Below, one piece after another: positions 8,358 to 16,223 of a DNA stretch of 22,255 nucleotides. The notes beneath the pieces are model-generated. The model was given only the letters and a program-made list of their open reading frames with translations, was not told the DNA's origin and ran no database searches. Every line of letters starts with the position of its first letter. Positions within the stretch are counted from its first letter, which is position 1. Source of the DNA: Acidobacteriota bacterium (GTDB lineage Bacteria > Acidobacteriota > Terriglobia > Terriglobales > Acidobacteriaceae). The stretch covers positions 1 to 22,255 of the forward strand of contig JAJYAE010000033.1 in assembly GCA_021779695.1 (NCBI GenBank). The letters are read 5' to 3'. The position numbers and the translations under genes are program-made.

Positions 8358-9067
8358 GCTTCGCCTCGAGCTTCTTCAATCGATTCGGCCGCGTCGCCAT
8401 CTTTCAGAAGGACGGGCTGAAACCGATGGGCATCTTCCGGCACAATTGCTTCAGCTCGATTCAGGCGGATTGTCGTCGTAGGGTACGCGGGCGTCTTGGG
8501 ATTCGCGATTTTGCTGGTCAGAACCACCCCTCGCTGGATCGCTTCCGCCAGAACCAGCTGTCGCGACTCGGGACTCCTGTTCCAGCGAAAGGGCTTACGA
8601 GGCAAAAAGGCATCCCGAAACCACTTCAGTGCAATAAAAGCATGCCCGCCGCGTTCGGCCTCGGAAAGAGCAGCACACAGTTCTTTGACGCGAGAATCCA
8701 GCTCGCCAAGGGCATCAGGCCCTTCTTCGTCTTCCTCGGCTACGACCTCGCGAATGGCTCGAGGCGTGCGCGTTGTGCGCCGCGGAGCATCCGGATCCTC
8801 AACCCGTTCAAAATAGATTCGAATCTCATCCTCTTCGGGGGTCCAGGCGTCGGCCGGGGCATTGCGCCGTTTACTCCGCCCACTCTCACTGCACAGTTCA
8901 ACAATTGCCTGGTAGCCCGCGGGAGCAAGAAAATGAAGCGCCCTGGTCAACCCCGGGTCCTGCGAAAAGGCCAGTTCGCTGAGAGCATCTTCAATAATCT
9001 CTTCTGCTTCGGGAACGCTGATATTGCTCAGATCTACGCCGCTCTGCGCGGCTCTCGTAGATTTCAT
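8354..9067 (-). CDS. unknown acidic protein paired with the PIN gene (antitoxin candidate)
   Basis: A 237-aa protein whose stop overlaps the PIN start, so the two are co-translated. I do not recognise a family. The N-terminus (about 10-60) is predicted helical, EAEEIIEDALSELAF then LTRALHFLAPAGYQAIVEL. The middle is strongly acidic (EVVAEEDEEGPDALGELDSR), followed by a helix and a more basic C-terminal part with WFRDAFLPRKPFRWNRSPE and YPTTTIRLNRAEAIV. No ribbon-helix-helix, AbrB or Phd motif is evident, and it is about three times the length of a usual VapB. ATG 9067 is chosen because GGAGAAGG (9073-9080) sits five bases upstream; an ATG at 9082 would bury that site. The antitoxin role is inferred from position only. 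Confidence 0.75.
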   Translation of the reverse strand: MKSTRAAQSGVDLSNISVPEAEEIIEDALSELAFSQDPGLTRALHFLAPAGYQAIVELCSESGRSKRRNAPADAWTPEEDEIRIYFERVEDPDAPRRTTRTPRAIREVVAEEDEEGPDALGELDSRVKELCAALSEAERGGHAFIALKWFRDAFLPRKPFRWNRSPESRQLVLAEAIQRGVVLTSKIANPKTPAYPTTTIRLNRAEAIVPEDAHRFQPVLLKDGDAAESIEEARGEA

Positions 9068-9496
9068 AATTGCCTTCTCCATGCGAGCCTGTAAAAAAGA
9101 TCTCGTACTGCATCCAAGTCAAACGAAATCAATCATTTCAATAAACCAGTGGCCCGTCTTTCTATCTTTTCTCGGTCGTGGAGCCTCTACATGGTGTGGC
9201 TGGTACAACCCGACTTCCTGTCTCGTCCAGTCAATTGAGGATCACATCAGCTTCAGGGGGAGCAATCATCCAAATTCCATGTTGAGAAAATCGGTTCTAA
9301 TGAAGCACAAAATCTGAAATCGGTTTAGCTAGAGAGAATTCAACCTAATGTACTCGTCAATGTTGGGGAAAATCAACTCTTGAGAGGAGATACCCATCCG
9401 CCTTGCACCTGAATTTGAATTCGGCTGGCCGGCGCGCAAATGAGGTACCCGTACTATAACGCGGACGAGCCATCCAACAATTCGTACAATATACGC
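9068..9496. other. intergenic region between divergent genes
   Basis: A 429-base, visibly AT-richer gap between the PIN-pair operon (leftward) and the 882-aa gene (rightward); promoters for both should lie here. On the - strand TTGACT (complement of 9117-9122) is a possible -35 without a good -10 partner. On the + strand TATAAC (9455-9460) resembles a -10 without a -35. I see no repeats, RNA gene or convincing small gene. Confidence 0.5.
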
Positions 9497-12145
9497 ATGC
9501 GCCGTGGTGTGTCATGGATGTTCTTTGCTGTTTTGCTGATTTTTGGGCGCTTTGCGTTTTCGCAATCGTTTGACCTTGCCGGCCCAAAAGTTGATGTGCG
9601 CGTAAAGCGCGGCCAGATCACGTTGCCGATCGCAGAAGTGCCGAACCTCCAACCCGGCGATCGCATCTGGGTGCACGCAGACCTTCCCGAAAGCCAATCG
9701 GCGCGTTTTGTCCTCGTCGTTTCGTTTTTGCGAGGCGCCACCAACCCTCCACCCCCTGAATGGTTTACACGCGTCGAGACATGGACTCGAGAGGCGCGGG
9801 AAGAGGGAGTCTTTGTGACTGTGCCTCAGGAGGCGCAGCAGGCGCTCATCTTTCTTGCGCCGGAGACCAGTGGCGACTTCACGACTCTTCGTCATACAGT
9901 TCGCGGCCGGCCAGGCATCTTTGTCCGCGCCACACAGGATCTGCAAGCCGCAAGTTGGGACCGGATGCGGCTCAACAGGTTTCTTGAGGAGGTCAAAGTT
10001 ACCTCCCAGACTGACCCGGCGCTCCTTAAAGAACGAGTCGAGACAAGCGCCCGAAGTCTCGGAATCAAAGTGAACCAGGATTGCTTTCTGAAGCCAACGG
10101 AACAGCAGGCATCCTGCCTCTCGCAGCACACACAGGGCCTGGTGATGGATGACGCCAACACCCAGTCCCGCGTCTCGCAGATCGCTAGCGGATCGACTGC
10201 AGACTTGATGAATCAACTCAGTTATGCGCCCGCAGTTGGCGGAGGCGTCTACAGTCCCTATGTCGGTGCGATCGTGGATACCGTCAGAATTCTGTCTTCC
10301 CTCCACACTGCGCATTACCAGTACATTCCGGCGCTGGCACTGCCTTCCTCCGACACTCTCAATTTGCGCCTGAGCGTGCCTCCCTCATTTCGCGACCCGA
10401 AGTCCGTGGTGATCGTCGCGCTGCCGCCCATCGGGCCCGCGCAGATACCGCCTCTGCATCCAGTCGATCCAGCCGCGGAATTCTGTATCCAGAAGCCTGG
10501 ATTGGTGTTCCCCGCGGAGGGGGCTCCGCTGGCGCTTGCCACAGAGATGGCGCATGATCTGAATCTCCACATTGAAGCATCAACTGGCCCCATCGACTTG
10601 CCCTTGAGGACAGACCCTTCCCAGGGTGGACTTGCTCTTTTGAATTACTCCAGAACTCTACCGCCGGGGACTCTCACGGGTGTTGTCCGCGGCAAATGGG
10701 GCTTCGACGACTGGGAAGGCCCACGCTACCACCTGCATTCGGTGGAGCCCGGTAACTGGACCGTGATTCCAGGAGATGAGACGGCTTTGATCGTGGGTAG
10801 GATTGACACCCTGCATCTTCACGGTGACAACACTCTCTGTGTTGACAAGGTGGAAGAGGCACTCCCTGATGGCCACTCCCTGCCGCTGACCTGGAAGTCT
10901 CCGAAGGCAGAAACGCTGGAGATTCAGGTGCCGATGAAGGAAACCAAGCCGGGACAAGTGACCCTGAAGGTCCTTCAATACGGCTTAAAGCATCCGGATG
11001 TTTTGCCCCTTCAGTCCTACACTGAGGCGGCATCTCTGCATCAACTCAGCTTGAGCGCTGGAGATAATGCCGCGTCGCTGATGGGAACCCGACTGGACGA
11101 AGTGGCCGCAGTTTCGATGGACGGCATCCGGTGGTCTCCCAAGACCCTCAATCGTGTGGATGGCGCCGACCGTCTCATGTTGGCGGCAGACAGTTCAACC
11201 GCAGGTCTCATGCCCGGTACACCATACTCCGCAAGTGTCCGGCTGAAGGATGGCCGCCTCTTCCAAGTCCCGGTCAGCGTTTCTCCTCCGCGTCCGCAGA
11301 TTGTACTGCTCAGCAAGGGCACCCAGGACGAAGCCTCAAACGCGCCTTCGGTCGTTCAGTTTGGAAGTTCTGACGATTTTCCGGTCGACCGTCGTCTGGT
11401 CTTCTTTGTCCGATCCATGACCCCAGCCAATTTCCCGCGCGATGAAAAGATTGAAGTGGCTGCGCTTGATGCCAGTTTTCACACGGTCCTGTCGCTTGCC
11501 GATGGCAGTCTGATGCTCGAAGACCAAAAGACAGCTCTCGCCGTGATTCAGCCACTGGCCCGGTTCGGATCGTCGGCCTTCGGCCCCATCCACATTCGCG
11601 CAATTTCCGCAGATGGCGTCACAGGGGATTGGGTACCGCTGGGAACCCTGGTGAGAATACCTGGCTTCCAAGATCTTCGCTGTCCGCGGGCGCAATCCCA
11701 TCCATGCATGCTGACCGGAAGCAACCTTTTCCTGGCCGATTCCTTTTCGACCACGCAGAGCTTTGAAGATGCAACGGATGTTCCGGCTGAGTTCACAGGA
11801 ACCGAGATTGCTGTGCCCCATCCAGTCAACGGCGTTCTATACGTTAAATTGCGGGATGACTCCTCTGCCGTGCAGTCCCTCAGCATGGCAGTGCAAGCTC
11901 TCGCTCCCGCAGGGCAGTCCTTAGCCCTCAAAGCCGCAGTGCCCGCTGCGGCCTCCGCTTCGCAGACAGAATCGGACCCTGCAACCCCGAGTGCTCCCCA
12001 CGCAACACCCCATAACGGCAAACAACCACAGGAGAAGAAGGCGCCGGAAGGCCCGGCCTCGGCAAATGCTTCGGCATCCGCTCCTGCTTCGGGGGCTGCA
12101 CCAGCGTCTCAAGCTCCCGGTTCCGCAAGCCCGCAAGGACGCTAG
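9497..12145 (+). CDS. large secreted protein of unknown function
   Basis: An 882-aa protein that I do not recognise. ATG 9497 is preferred because it opens directly into a signal peptide (MRRGVSWMFFAVLLIFGRFAFSQ); an in-frame ATG at 9440 would add 19 polar residues before it. The mature part looks beta-rich, with PGDRIWVHADLP near the start and several stretches that read like Ig/IPT-type strands (for example GDNAASLMGTRLDEVAAVSMDGIRWSP around residue 535, followed by PGTPYSASVRLKDGR). Few cysteines are present. The last 70 or so residues are low-complexity Ala/Ser/Pro with charged patches. No catalytic motif or lipobox was seen. It could be a periplasmic or surface-anchored scaffold or adhesin-like protein. 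It is flanked by a decayed transposase directly after its stop. Confidence 0.85.
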   Translation: MRRGVSWMFFAVLLIFGRFAFSQSFDLAGPKVDVRVKRGQITLPIAEVPNLQPGDRIWVHADLPESQSARFVLVVSFLRGATNPPPPEWFTRVETWTREAREEGVFVTVPQEAQQALIFLAPETSGDFTTLRHTVRGRPGIFVRATQDLQAASWDRMRLNRFLEEVKVTSQTDPALLKERVETSARSLGIKVNQDCFLKPTEQQASCLSQHTQGLVMDDANTQSRVSQIASGSTADLMNQLSYAPAVGGGVYSPYVGAIVDTVRILSSLHTAHYQYIPALALPSSDTLNLRLSVPPSFRDPKSVVIVALPPIGPAQIPPLHPVDPAAEFCIQKPGLVFPAEGAPLALATEMAHDLNLHIEASTGPIDLPLRTDPSQGGLALLNYSRTLPPGTLTGVVRGKWGFDDWEGPRYHLHSVEPGNWTVIPGDETALIVGRIDTLHLHGDNTLCVDKVEEALPDGHSLPLTWKSPKAETLEIQVPMKETKPGQVTLKVLQYGLKHPDVLPLQSYTEAASLHQLSLSAGDNAASLMGTRLDEVAAVSMDGIRWSPKTLNRVDGADRLMLAADSSTAGLMPGTPYSASVRLKDGRLFQVPVSVSPPRPQIVLLSKGTQDEASNAPSVVQFGSSDDFPVDRRLVFFVRSMTPANFPRDEKIEVAALDASFHTVLSLADGSLMLEDQKTALAVIQPLARFGSSAFGPIHIRAISADGVTGDWVPLGTLVRIPGFQDLRCPRAQSHPCMLTGSNLFLADSFSTTQSFEDATDVPAEFTGTEIAVPHPVNGVLYVKLRDDSSAVQSLSMAVQALAPAGQSLALKAAVPAAASASQTESDPATPSAPHATPHNGKQPQEKKAPEGPASANASASAPASGAAPASQAPGSASPQGR

Positions 12146-12154
12146 AGCTTTTTC

Positions 12155-12512
12155 AAGCTGCACGAGCAACGCGCCGCGCTCTTCAATGGCTTGCCAGACG
12201 CCGTCGACCTTGTGTGCTCTCAAATTGTCGAGGATGACCCGATGGCTTTTGCGCCACGGAACTATCAGTTCCGCCGGGACTGCATCGGGCTGTCGGGCCA
12301 CTGCCTGGAGCAGAAAGTTCTCGATCTCCTGTGTCAATTGCCCATTCGACCCGTGGGTCTGCTGGTGGGCCTTTACTGCCACCGGTCAATCGCTGTTGTC
12401 GGCGGATTCTGTTCGTCCACCCTTCACTGTAGCCACACTGCCTGGCCAGTTCCTTCAGACTTTCTCGCGCCGCTGCATTTGCCCGCAAAAGCTTCAATCG
12501 CAGGTCGTCTGA
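12155..12512 (-). pseudogene. degenerate IS630-family transposase remnant
   Basis: Two frames on the - strand carry parts of one IS630-type transposase. From 12512 to about 12375 runs the N-terminal helix-turn-helix: SDDLRLKLLRANAAARESLKEL, then ARQCGYSEGWTNRIRRQQRLTGG. The linker (QLTQEIENFLLQAVARQPDAVPAEL, from about 12340) is in a different frame. It runs straight into RVILDNLRAHKVDGVWQAIEERGALLVQL (to 12155), which contains the second DDE Asp (the D of LDN). The segment with the first catalytic Asp and the PYSPDLNPIE end with the final Glu are missing. So there is a frameshift, an internal deletion and a C-terminal truncation. No terminal inverted repeats were identified. Confidence 0.75.
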
Positions 12513-12733
12513 ACCGGTTTGTCGCAACTGCTCAGTTGCAGAGCTTTCGCCGCCCGTCCCGCACCATCGATTCGCTCGCGCGGATATCACGACGAAGAAA
12601 ATGCTCCAGGAACCGAGCCTCATCGAGCCGCACCCTTGCGGGGCGAGGCTAGCAATCAGACTCGCACCGATCCCATTTTCTCTACCAATCCAAAAGCCTC
12701 CCTGGTCCGTTCCCTGTGTGAACGTTGATTGTC

Positions 12734-12749
12734 GCCTGCGCAAGCAGGC
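12734..12749 (+). promoter_or_regulatory. GNRA-capped hairpin just before the ferritin-like gene's Shine-Dalgarno
   Basis: GCCTGC (12734-12739) and GCAGGC (12744-12749) pair perfectly around a GCAA tetraloop, a very stable RNA form. It lies five bases before the AAGGAGG of the first ferritin-like gene. No run of T follows, so it is not a terminator. A 5'-UTR stabiliser or a control point for translation is possible. Confidence 0.45.
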
Positions 12750-12767
12750 CAACAAGGAGGCAACACA

Positions 12768-13679
12768 ATGGCTCAAAACCGTGAGTCTGCCGTTACGAGT
12801 CTATCGCGACGCAAGTTCATCACAGGCCTGGGGCTCGGCGCGGGAACTGCTGCAACACTCACCTTTGCGGCAGGCTGTGGAGGGACCTACTCGCAGGGCA
12901 TGACACCCTCATCTCCACCAACGACCTCGGGCTCCCCAACCGATCCGGATATCCTCAACTTCGCCCTCAACCTCGAATATCTTGAGGCCGAGTTCTACCT
13001 TCGTGCTGCCACGGGCGCCGGGCTTTCGGATGCTGATGCGGGGCCCAACGCGGGTCCGGTTACGGGCGGAGGACAGGTTCCTTTTCAGACACCGGCTCTC
13101 CAGCAATATGCAATGGAGATCGCCAATGATGAGCTGGCCCATGTGCGCTTTCTACGATCCGCACTCGGCTCGGCCGCAGTCAGCCGGCCATCGATTGACT
13201 TGAGCAACAGCTTCAATGCTGCAGCAATGGCTGCTGGGATCGGCCCTGCCTTCAATCCTTTCGCCGATGAAAACAGCTTCATCGTGGGCGCGTTCACCTT
13301 TGAGGACGTAGGAGTGACGGCCTATCACGGAGCCGCCGGGCTCCTGAGCAACAAGACCTACCTTGGAGCTGCTGCAGGCATCATGGCCACCGAAGCGTAT
13401 CATGCGGCGGAGATTCGCACCATCCTTGCAGCGATTGGCGGCAACTACCTGACCTATGCCAACAAAATCTCCGCCCTGCGCGCTGCTGCCGGCGGCGGCA
13501 ACGAAGTTCAGGTTTCGGGAACCACGATCGTCGCGGCAGACAGCAACTCAATTGCCTTCGACCGCACGACGGACCAGGTTCTGCACATCGTGTACTTGAA
13601 CGCAAGTGCAGGGCAGATTGGCGCTGGCGGCTTTTTCCCCAACGGCCTGAACGGCAACATCAAGTCCACAGCATCCTAA
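12768..13679 (+). CDS. Tat-exported ferritin-like domain protein (first of tandem pair)
   Basis: A 303-aa protein of the exported ferritin-like (Ferritin_2) family. AAGGAGG (12754-12760) is seven bases before ATG 12768, better than the ATG-less extension upstream. The N-terminus has a twin-arginine signal, SLSRRKFITGLGLGAG, running to TFAAGCGG, where Cys37 may be a lipid anchor, though the -3 residue is Ala rather than Leu. Di-iron ligand candidates appear in ferritin order: Glu70/Glu73 (NLEYLEAEFY), Glu117 and Glu122-x-x-His125 (NDELAHVRFLR), Glu179 (FTFEDVGVTAYHGAA) and Glu209-x-x-His212 (TEAYHAAEIR). A C-terminal module after the helices ends in GGFFPNGLNGNIK. The next gene begins 10 bases after the stop and is a paralogue. 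Role in iron or peroxide handling in the envelope is inferred. Confidence 0.9.
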   Translation: MAQNRESAVTSLSRRKFITGLGLGAGTAATLTFAAGCGGTYSQGMTPSSPPTTSGSPTDPDILNFALNLEYLEAEFYLRAATGAGLSDADAGPNAGPVTGGGQVPFQTPALQQYAMEIANDELAHVRFLRSALGSAAVSRPSIDLSNSFNAAAMAAGIGPAFNPFADENSFIVGAFTFEDVGVTAYHGAAGLLSNKTYLGAAAGIMATEAYHAAEIRTILAAIGGNYLTYANKISALRAAAGGGNEVQVSGTTIVAADSNSIAFDRTTDQVLHIVYLNASAGQIGAGGFFPNGLNGNIKSTAS

Positions 13680-13689
13680 GGAGACGGGC

Positions 13690-14583
13690 ATGGAAAGCAC
13701 ATTGTTGCAGCAGACCCAGGCAACAACGAACAGCAGATTGGACCGGCGCGCAGCGCTCCTCATGGGCGGGGCGGCATTGGCCGGACTGGCACTCACCCGC
13801 AGCGCGAACGCGCAAGCCGCAGTGACTGATACGGACATCCTGAACTTTGCCCTCAATCTTGAGTATCTCGAGGCGCAGTTCTACACGCTGGCCACGACCG
13901 GCCAGACGATTGAACAGGTGGGCATTAGCACAAGTGGTCCGAACGGACAGGCAGGCGGATCGGTAACCGTGAAACCGAACCCGATGGTTCCTTTCACAAC
14001 ATCCCTTCTGCAGCAATTTGCAATGGAGACGGCGGTGGATGAGCAGAACCACGTGAAGTTCCTTCGCAGCGCGCTCGGAGCCAATGCTGTCGCCATGCCG
14101 AACATTGACCTGATGAATAGCTTCAACGCGCTGGCGCAGGCAGCAGGTCTTGGCAGTTCGTTTGATCCATTTGCGAACGAGACTAACTTTCTGCTCGGCG
14201 CTTTCATCTTCGAGGATGTGGGAGTCACAGCCTACCATGGCGCCGCGGGCCTGATCTCCAACTCGACATATCTCGATAAGGCAGCAGGAATCCTGGCCGT
14301 AGAGGCCTACCATGCCGGCAGCATCCGGCTGAGGGTCTTCCAGGCGGGATCGGCCGCGCAGCAGGCTTCGCAGAAGATCGCAGCTGCACGCGCCATGCTT
14401 GACGGGACCGGAAACGATGACGTCGGTGTTGGTGTCTCCGGCAATGCCGCTACAATCGTGGATGCAGATCAGAATGCCATTGCCTTCAGCCGCAGTGCTT
14501 CGCAGGTTCTCAGCGTTGTGTACGGTGGCGGCACGACAGGCGGCGCATTCTTCCCCAATGGTCTCAACGGCAACATCCACTAG
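13690..14583 (+). CDS. Tat-exported ferritin-like domain protein (second of tandem pair)
   Basis: A 297-aa paralogue of the preceding protein, with AAGGAG overlapping the upstream stop and six bases before ATG 13690. Its signal is RLDRRAALLMGGAALAGLAL ending in SANAQA, a soluble-type cleavage site with a less typical Tat motif and no lipobox Cys. The ferritin-like ligands match the first copy: Glu58/Glu61, Glu113, Glu118-x-x-His121, Glu175 and Glu205-x-x-His208. The C-terminal module is also shared (NAIAFSRSASQVLSVVY and GGAFFPNGLNGNIH). The first copy is a possible lipoprotein and this one probably soluble, so the two may work in different places. A hairpin follows the stop. Confidence 0.9.
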   Translation: MESTLLQQTQATTNSRLDRRAALLMGGAALAGLALTRSANAQAAVTDTDILNFALNLEYLEAQFYTLATTGQTIEQVGISTSGPNGQAGGSVTVKPNPMVPFTTSLLQQFAMETAVDEQNHVKFLRSALGANAVAMPNIDLMNSFNALAQAAGLGSSFDPFANETNFLLGAFIFEDVGVTAYHGAAGLISNSTYLDKAAGILAVEAYHAGSIRLRVFQAGSAAQQASQKIAAARAMLDGTGNDDVGVGVSGNAATIVDADQNAIAFSRSASQVLSVVYGGGTTGGAFFPNGLNGNIH

Positions 14584-14598
14584 GCCTCGACTGGGATG

Positions 14599-14625
14599 GC
14601 GGGCCAGTTCAGAGCGCTGGCCCGC
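14599..14625 (+). terminator. strong hairpin between the ferritin-like genes and the sigma gene
   Basis: GCGGGCCAG (14599-14607) pairs perfectly with CTGGCCCGC (14617-14625) around a nine-base loop. It starts 15 bases after the second ferritin-like stop. No T-tract follows, so it would be a weak or factor-dependent terminator, an mRNA 3' stabiliser or a partial attenuator lowering sigma-gene expression relative to the exported proteins. Confidence 0.5.
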
Positions 14626-14707
14626 TGTGGATCGAACCAAAAGACTCGTTGTGCCAATTGCCCATGCCTCAGTAGAATGGCCGTGGCAGCTATCCCGCCG
14701 TGTGTCG

Positions 14708-15319
14708 ATGACTGAGAAGTTCTCCAACCCGGCGGGAGCGATGCATCGCTCCGTCCATCGCAACGAAGCGTCTTCTGGTGAAGATGCGGTTGCAACCTTG
14801 ACGGACAGCATGTTGCTGGAGCGCATTGGGGCTAAAGACCAACACGCGATGGCTGCTCTCTTTGAGCGTCATTCACGTCTGGTCTACTCGATCGCCTTGC
14901 GGGTTCTTGGCGATTCAGGACAGGCGGAAGACGTGATGCAGGAGATCTTCTTCCAGCTCTGGAAGTCTCCCGGTTCTTTTGTCCAGGGTCGTAGTTCCCT
15001 TCAAGCATGGTTGGCGGTTGTGGCTCGGAACAGGGCCGTGGATGTCTTGCGCCGCCGAAAACCCTCGGACCCCGTAGAAGATGTGGTACTCATCTCCAAG
15101 ACTAATCTTGCCTCTGAGGTGGAGTGCAACGCGATGATGGAAAAGGTGCGCGTCGTGCTGCAGGCACTGCCCACGGAGCAACAGCGCTCACTCGAGTTGG
15201 CATTCTTTGAGGGCCTCACGCACTCTGAAATCGCCGAACGGACCGGCGATCCATTGGGCACCGTCAAGACCCGGATTCGAGCCGCGTTGATGAGTTTACG
15301 AAAGGCAATTCAGGCATGA
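14708..15319 (+). CDS. ECF-type RNA polymerase sigma factor (SigK-like)
   Basis: A 203-aa group 4 sigma factor. Region 2 runs from about residue 40 to 110 (AMAALFERHSRLVYSIALRV, then QAEDVMQEIFFQLWKSP, then AWLAVVARNRAVDVLRRR). Region 4 covers about 150-203 (LPTEQQRSLELAFFEGLTHSE followed by GDPLGTVKTRIRAALMSLRK). ATG 14708 is the likely start, but no Shine-Dalgarno is clear; ATG 14741 is an alternative with GGGAG very close to it. The frame stays open far upstream, but that part overlaps the ferritin-like gene and has no sigma homology. The stop overlaps the anti-sigma start by four bases, the usual arrangement of a sigma/anti-sigma pair. It probably controls itself and the flanking exported genes. 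Confidence 0.92.
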   Translation: MTEKFSNPAGAMHRSVHRNEASSGEDAVATLTDSMLLERIGAKDQHAMAALFERHSRLVYSIALRVLGDSGQAEDVMQEIFFQLWKSPGSFVQGRSSLQAWLAVVARNRAVDVLRRRKPSDPVEDVVLISKTNLASEVECNAMMEKVRVVLQALPTEQQRSLELAFFEGLTHSEIAERTGDPLGTVKTRIRAALMSLRKAIQA

Positions 15320-16116
15320 CCGCGCACGCACACATTCCGCAAGAGGACTTGGCGCTCTACGCCATGCAGGCCCTCTCCGCTGAGGAGGCTGCACTCGTGC
15401 GCGAACACCTGAGCCACTGCGGCGCGTGTTCCGATGCGCTGGCCGCAGTGGTCGGCGATCTTGCGCTAGTGGCGATGAATGTGGAAGAGACGCCCTTGCC
15501 TGCGGGTGCTCAAGAGCGCTTCATGGATCGCATCGCCACAGCAGAAGCAAGCCCGCATGTCGTCTCGATTCCGAAAGAGCGCGGAGTTACGCCGTTGCAC
15601 AGCTGGCTCCCGTGGGCAATTGCTGCTGCACTACTCATCGTCTCGGTTGCGCTGGGCGCAAAGATCCACACGCTCAATGAGCGTCTGCGACAGCAGACGG
15701 CGCTGGCGGCTCGGCAGGCTGCGGAAAACACCCATGCGCAGGAAGTGCTGGATGTGCTCACGGCGCCCACCGCGCAGCATGTGCTTCTCGCTGCAAGCAA
15801 GGCGCCGCCTGTGCCCTCGGGACGTGCGATCTATCTGGCGGAAAGCGGGGCACTCATTTTCCAGGCGAACAATCTGGAGTCTTTGCCTGAGGGCAAGACT
15901 TATGAACTATGGGTCATTCCGGCCACCGGCAAGGCACCCATCCCCGCTGGCCTCTTCCGCCCAGATGCCTTGGGCAGCGCCAGCGTGATTCTTCCAGCGC
16001 TGCCCAAGGGCGTGCCGGCAAAGGCTTTTGGGGTGACAATTGAAAAGGCTGAGGGTTCCACGACGCCCACTGCGCCCATCATTCTGGCCGGAGCGGCTCC
16101 ATCGGCCGGAGGCTAG
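15316..16116 (+). CDS. RskA-family membrane anti-sigma factor with zinc-binding motif
   Basis: A 266-aa partner of the sigma factor, overlapping it by ATGA. The N-terminal anti-sigma domain carries His31-x3-Cys35-x2-Cys38 (EHLSHCGACSD), the ZAS signature. One transmembrane helix lies at about 97-115 (WLPWAIAAALLIVSVALGA), followed by a short helical stalk (about 117-145) and an extracytoplasmic RskA-type C-terminal domain with YELWVIPATGKAPIPAGLF and AFGVTIEKAEGS. It should hold the sigma factor at the membrane until its outer part is altered or cut. The CxxC pair could also sense redox state, as known for some ZAS proteins. The signal is unknown. Confidence 0.93.
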   Translation: MTAHAHIPQEDLALYAMQALSAEEAALVREHLSHCGACSDALAAVVGDLALVAMNVEETPLPAGAQERFMDRIATAEASPHVVSIPKERGVTPLHSWLPWAIAAALLIVSVALGAKIHTLNERLRQQTALAARQAAENTHAQEVLDVLTAPTAQHVLLAASKAPPVPSGRAIYLAESGALIFQANNLESLPEGKTYELWVIPATGKAPIPAGLFRPDALGSASVILPALPKGVPAKAFGVTIEKAEGSTTPTAPIILAGAAPSAGG

Positions 16117-16168
16117 AAATTCATAGGCTCCGTGCTATGTTTTCAAAGTCCTGCTTTCGGCTGGCCGC

Positions 16169-16198
16169 TTGCGTGCAACGAAGCGACTTCAGCACAAT
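16169..16198 (+). promoter_or_regulatory. possible promoter of the beta-propeller gene
   Basis: TTGCGT (16169-16174) and CACAAT (16193-16198) are separated by 18 bases and lie 25 bases before the ATG at 16224, with AGGAGA (16211-16216) between. Both hexamers are imperfect. Read-through from the anti-sigma gene 107 bases upstream is an alternative. Confidence 0.25.
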
Positions 16199-16223
16199 CC
16201 TTGCTCCCTGAGGAGAACTTTTC

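Noticed and set aside
9024..9317. Possible 97-aa + strand gene in the divergent intergenic region
   Set aside because: It begins inside the opposite gene and has no ribosome site, homology or plausible composition.
12183..12776. Single intact 197-aa - strand gene
   Set aside because: Only the middle part matches a transposase HTH; the ends are unrelated and the rest of the transposase continues in another frame, so it is read as part of a pseudogene.
14399..14707. Upstream extension of the sigma-factor frame to 306 residues
   Set aside because: It overlaps the ferritin-like gene and the hairpin, and shows no sigma features before about residue 104; ATG 14708 fits the family length.
13660..14826. 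Long - strand open frame opposite the second ferritin-like gene
   Set aside because: The + strand gene has a signal, all di-iron ligands and a paralogue upstream; the antisense product has none.
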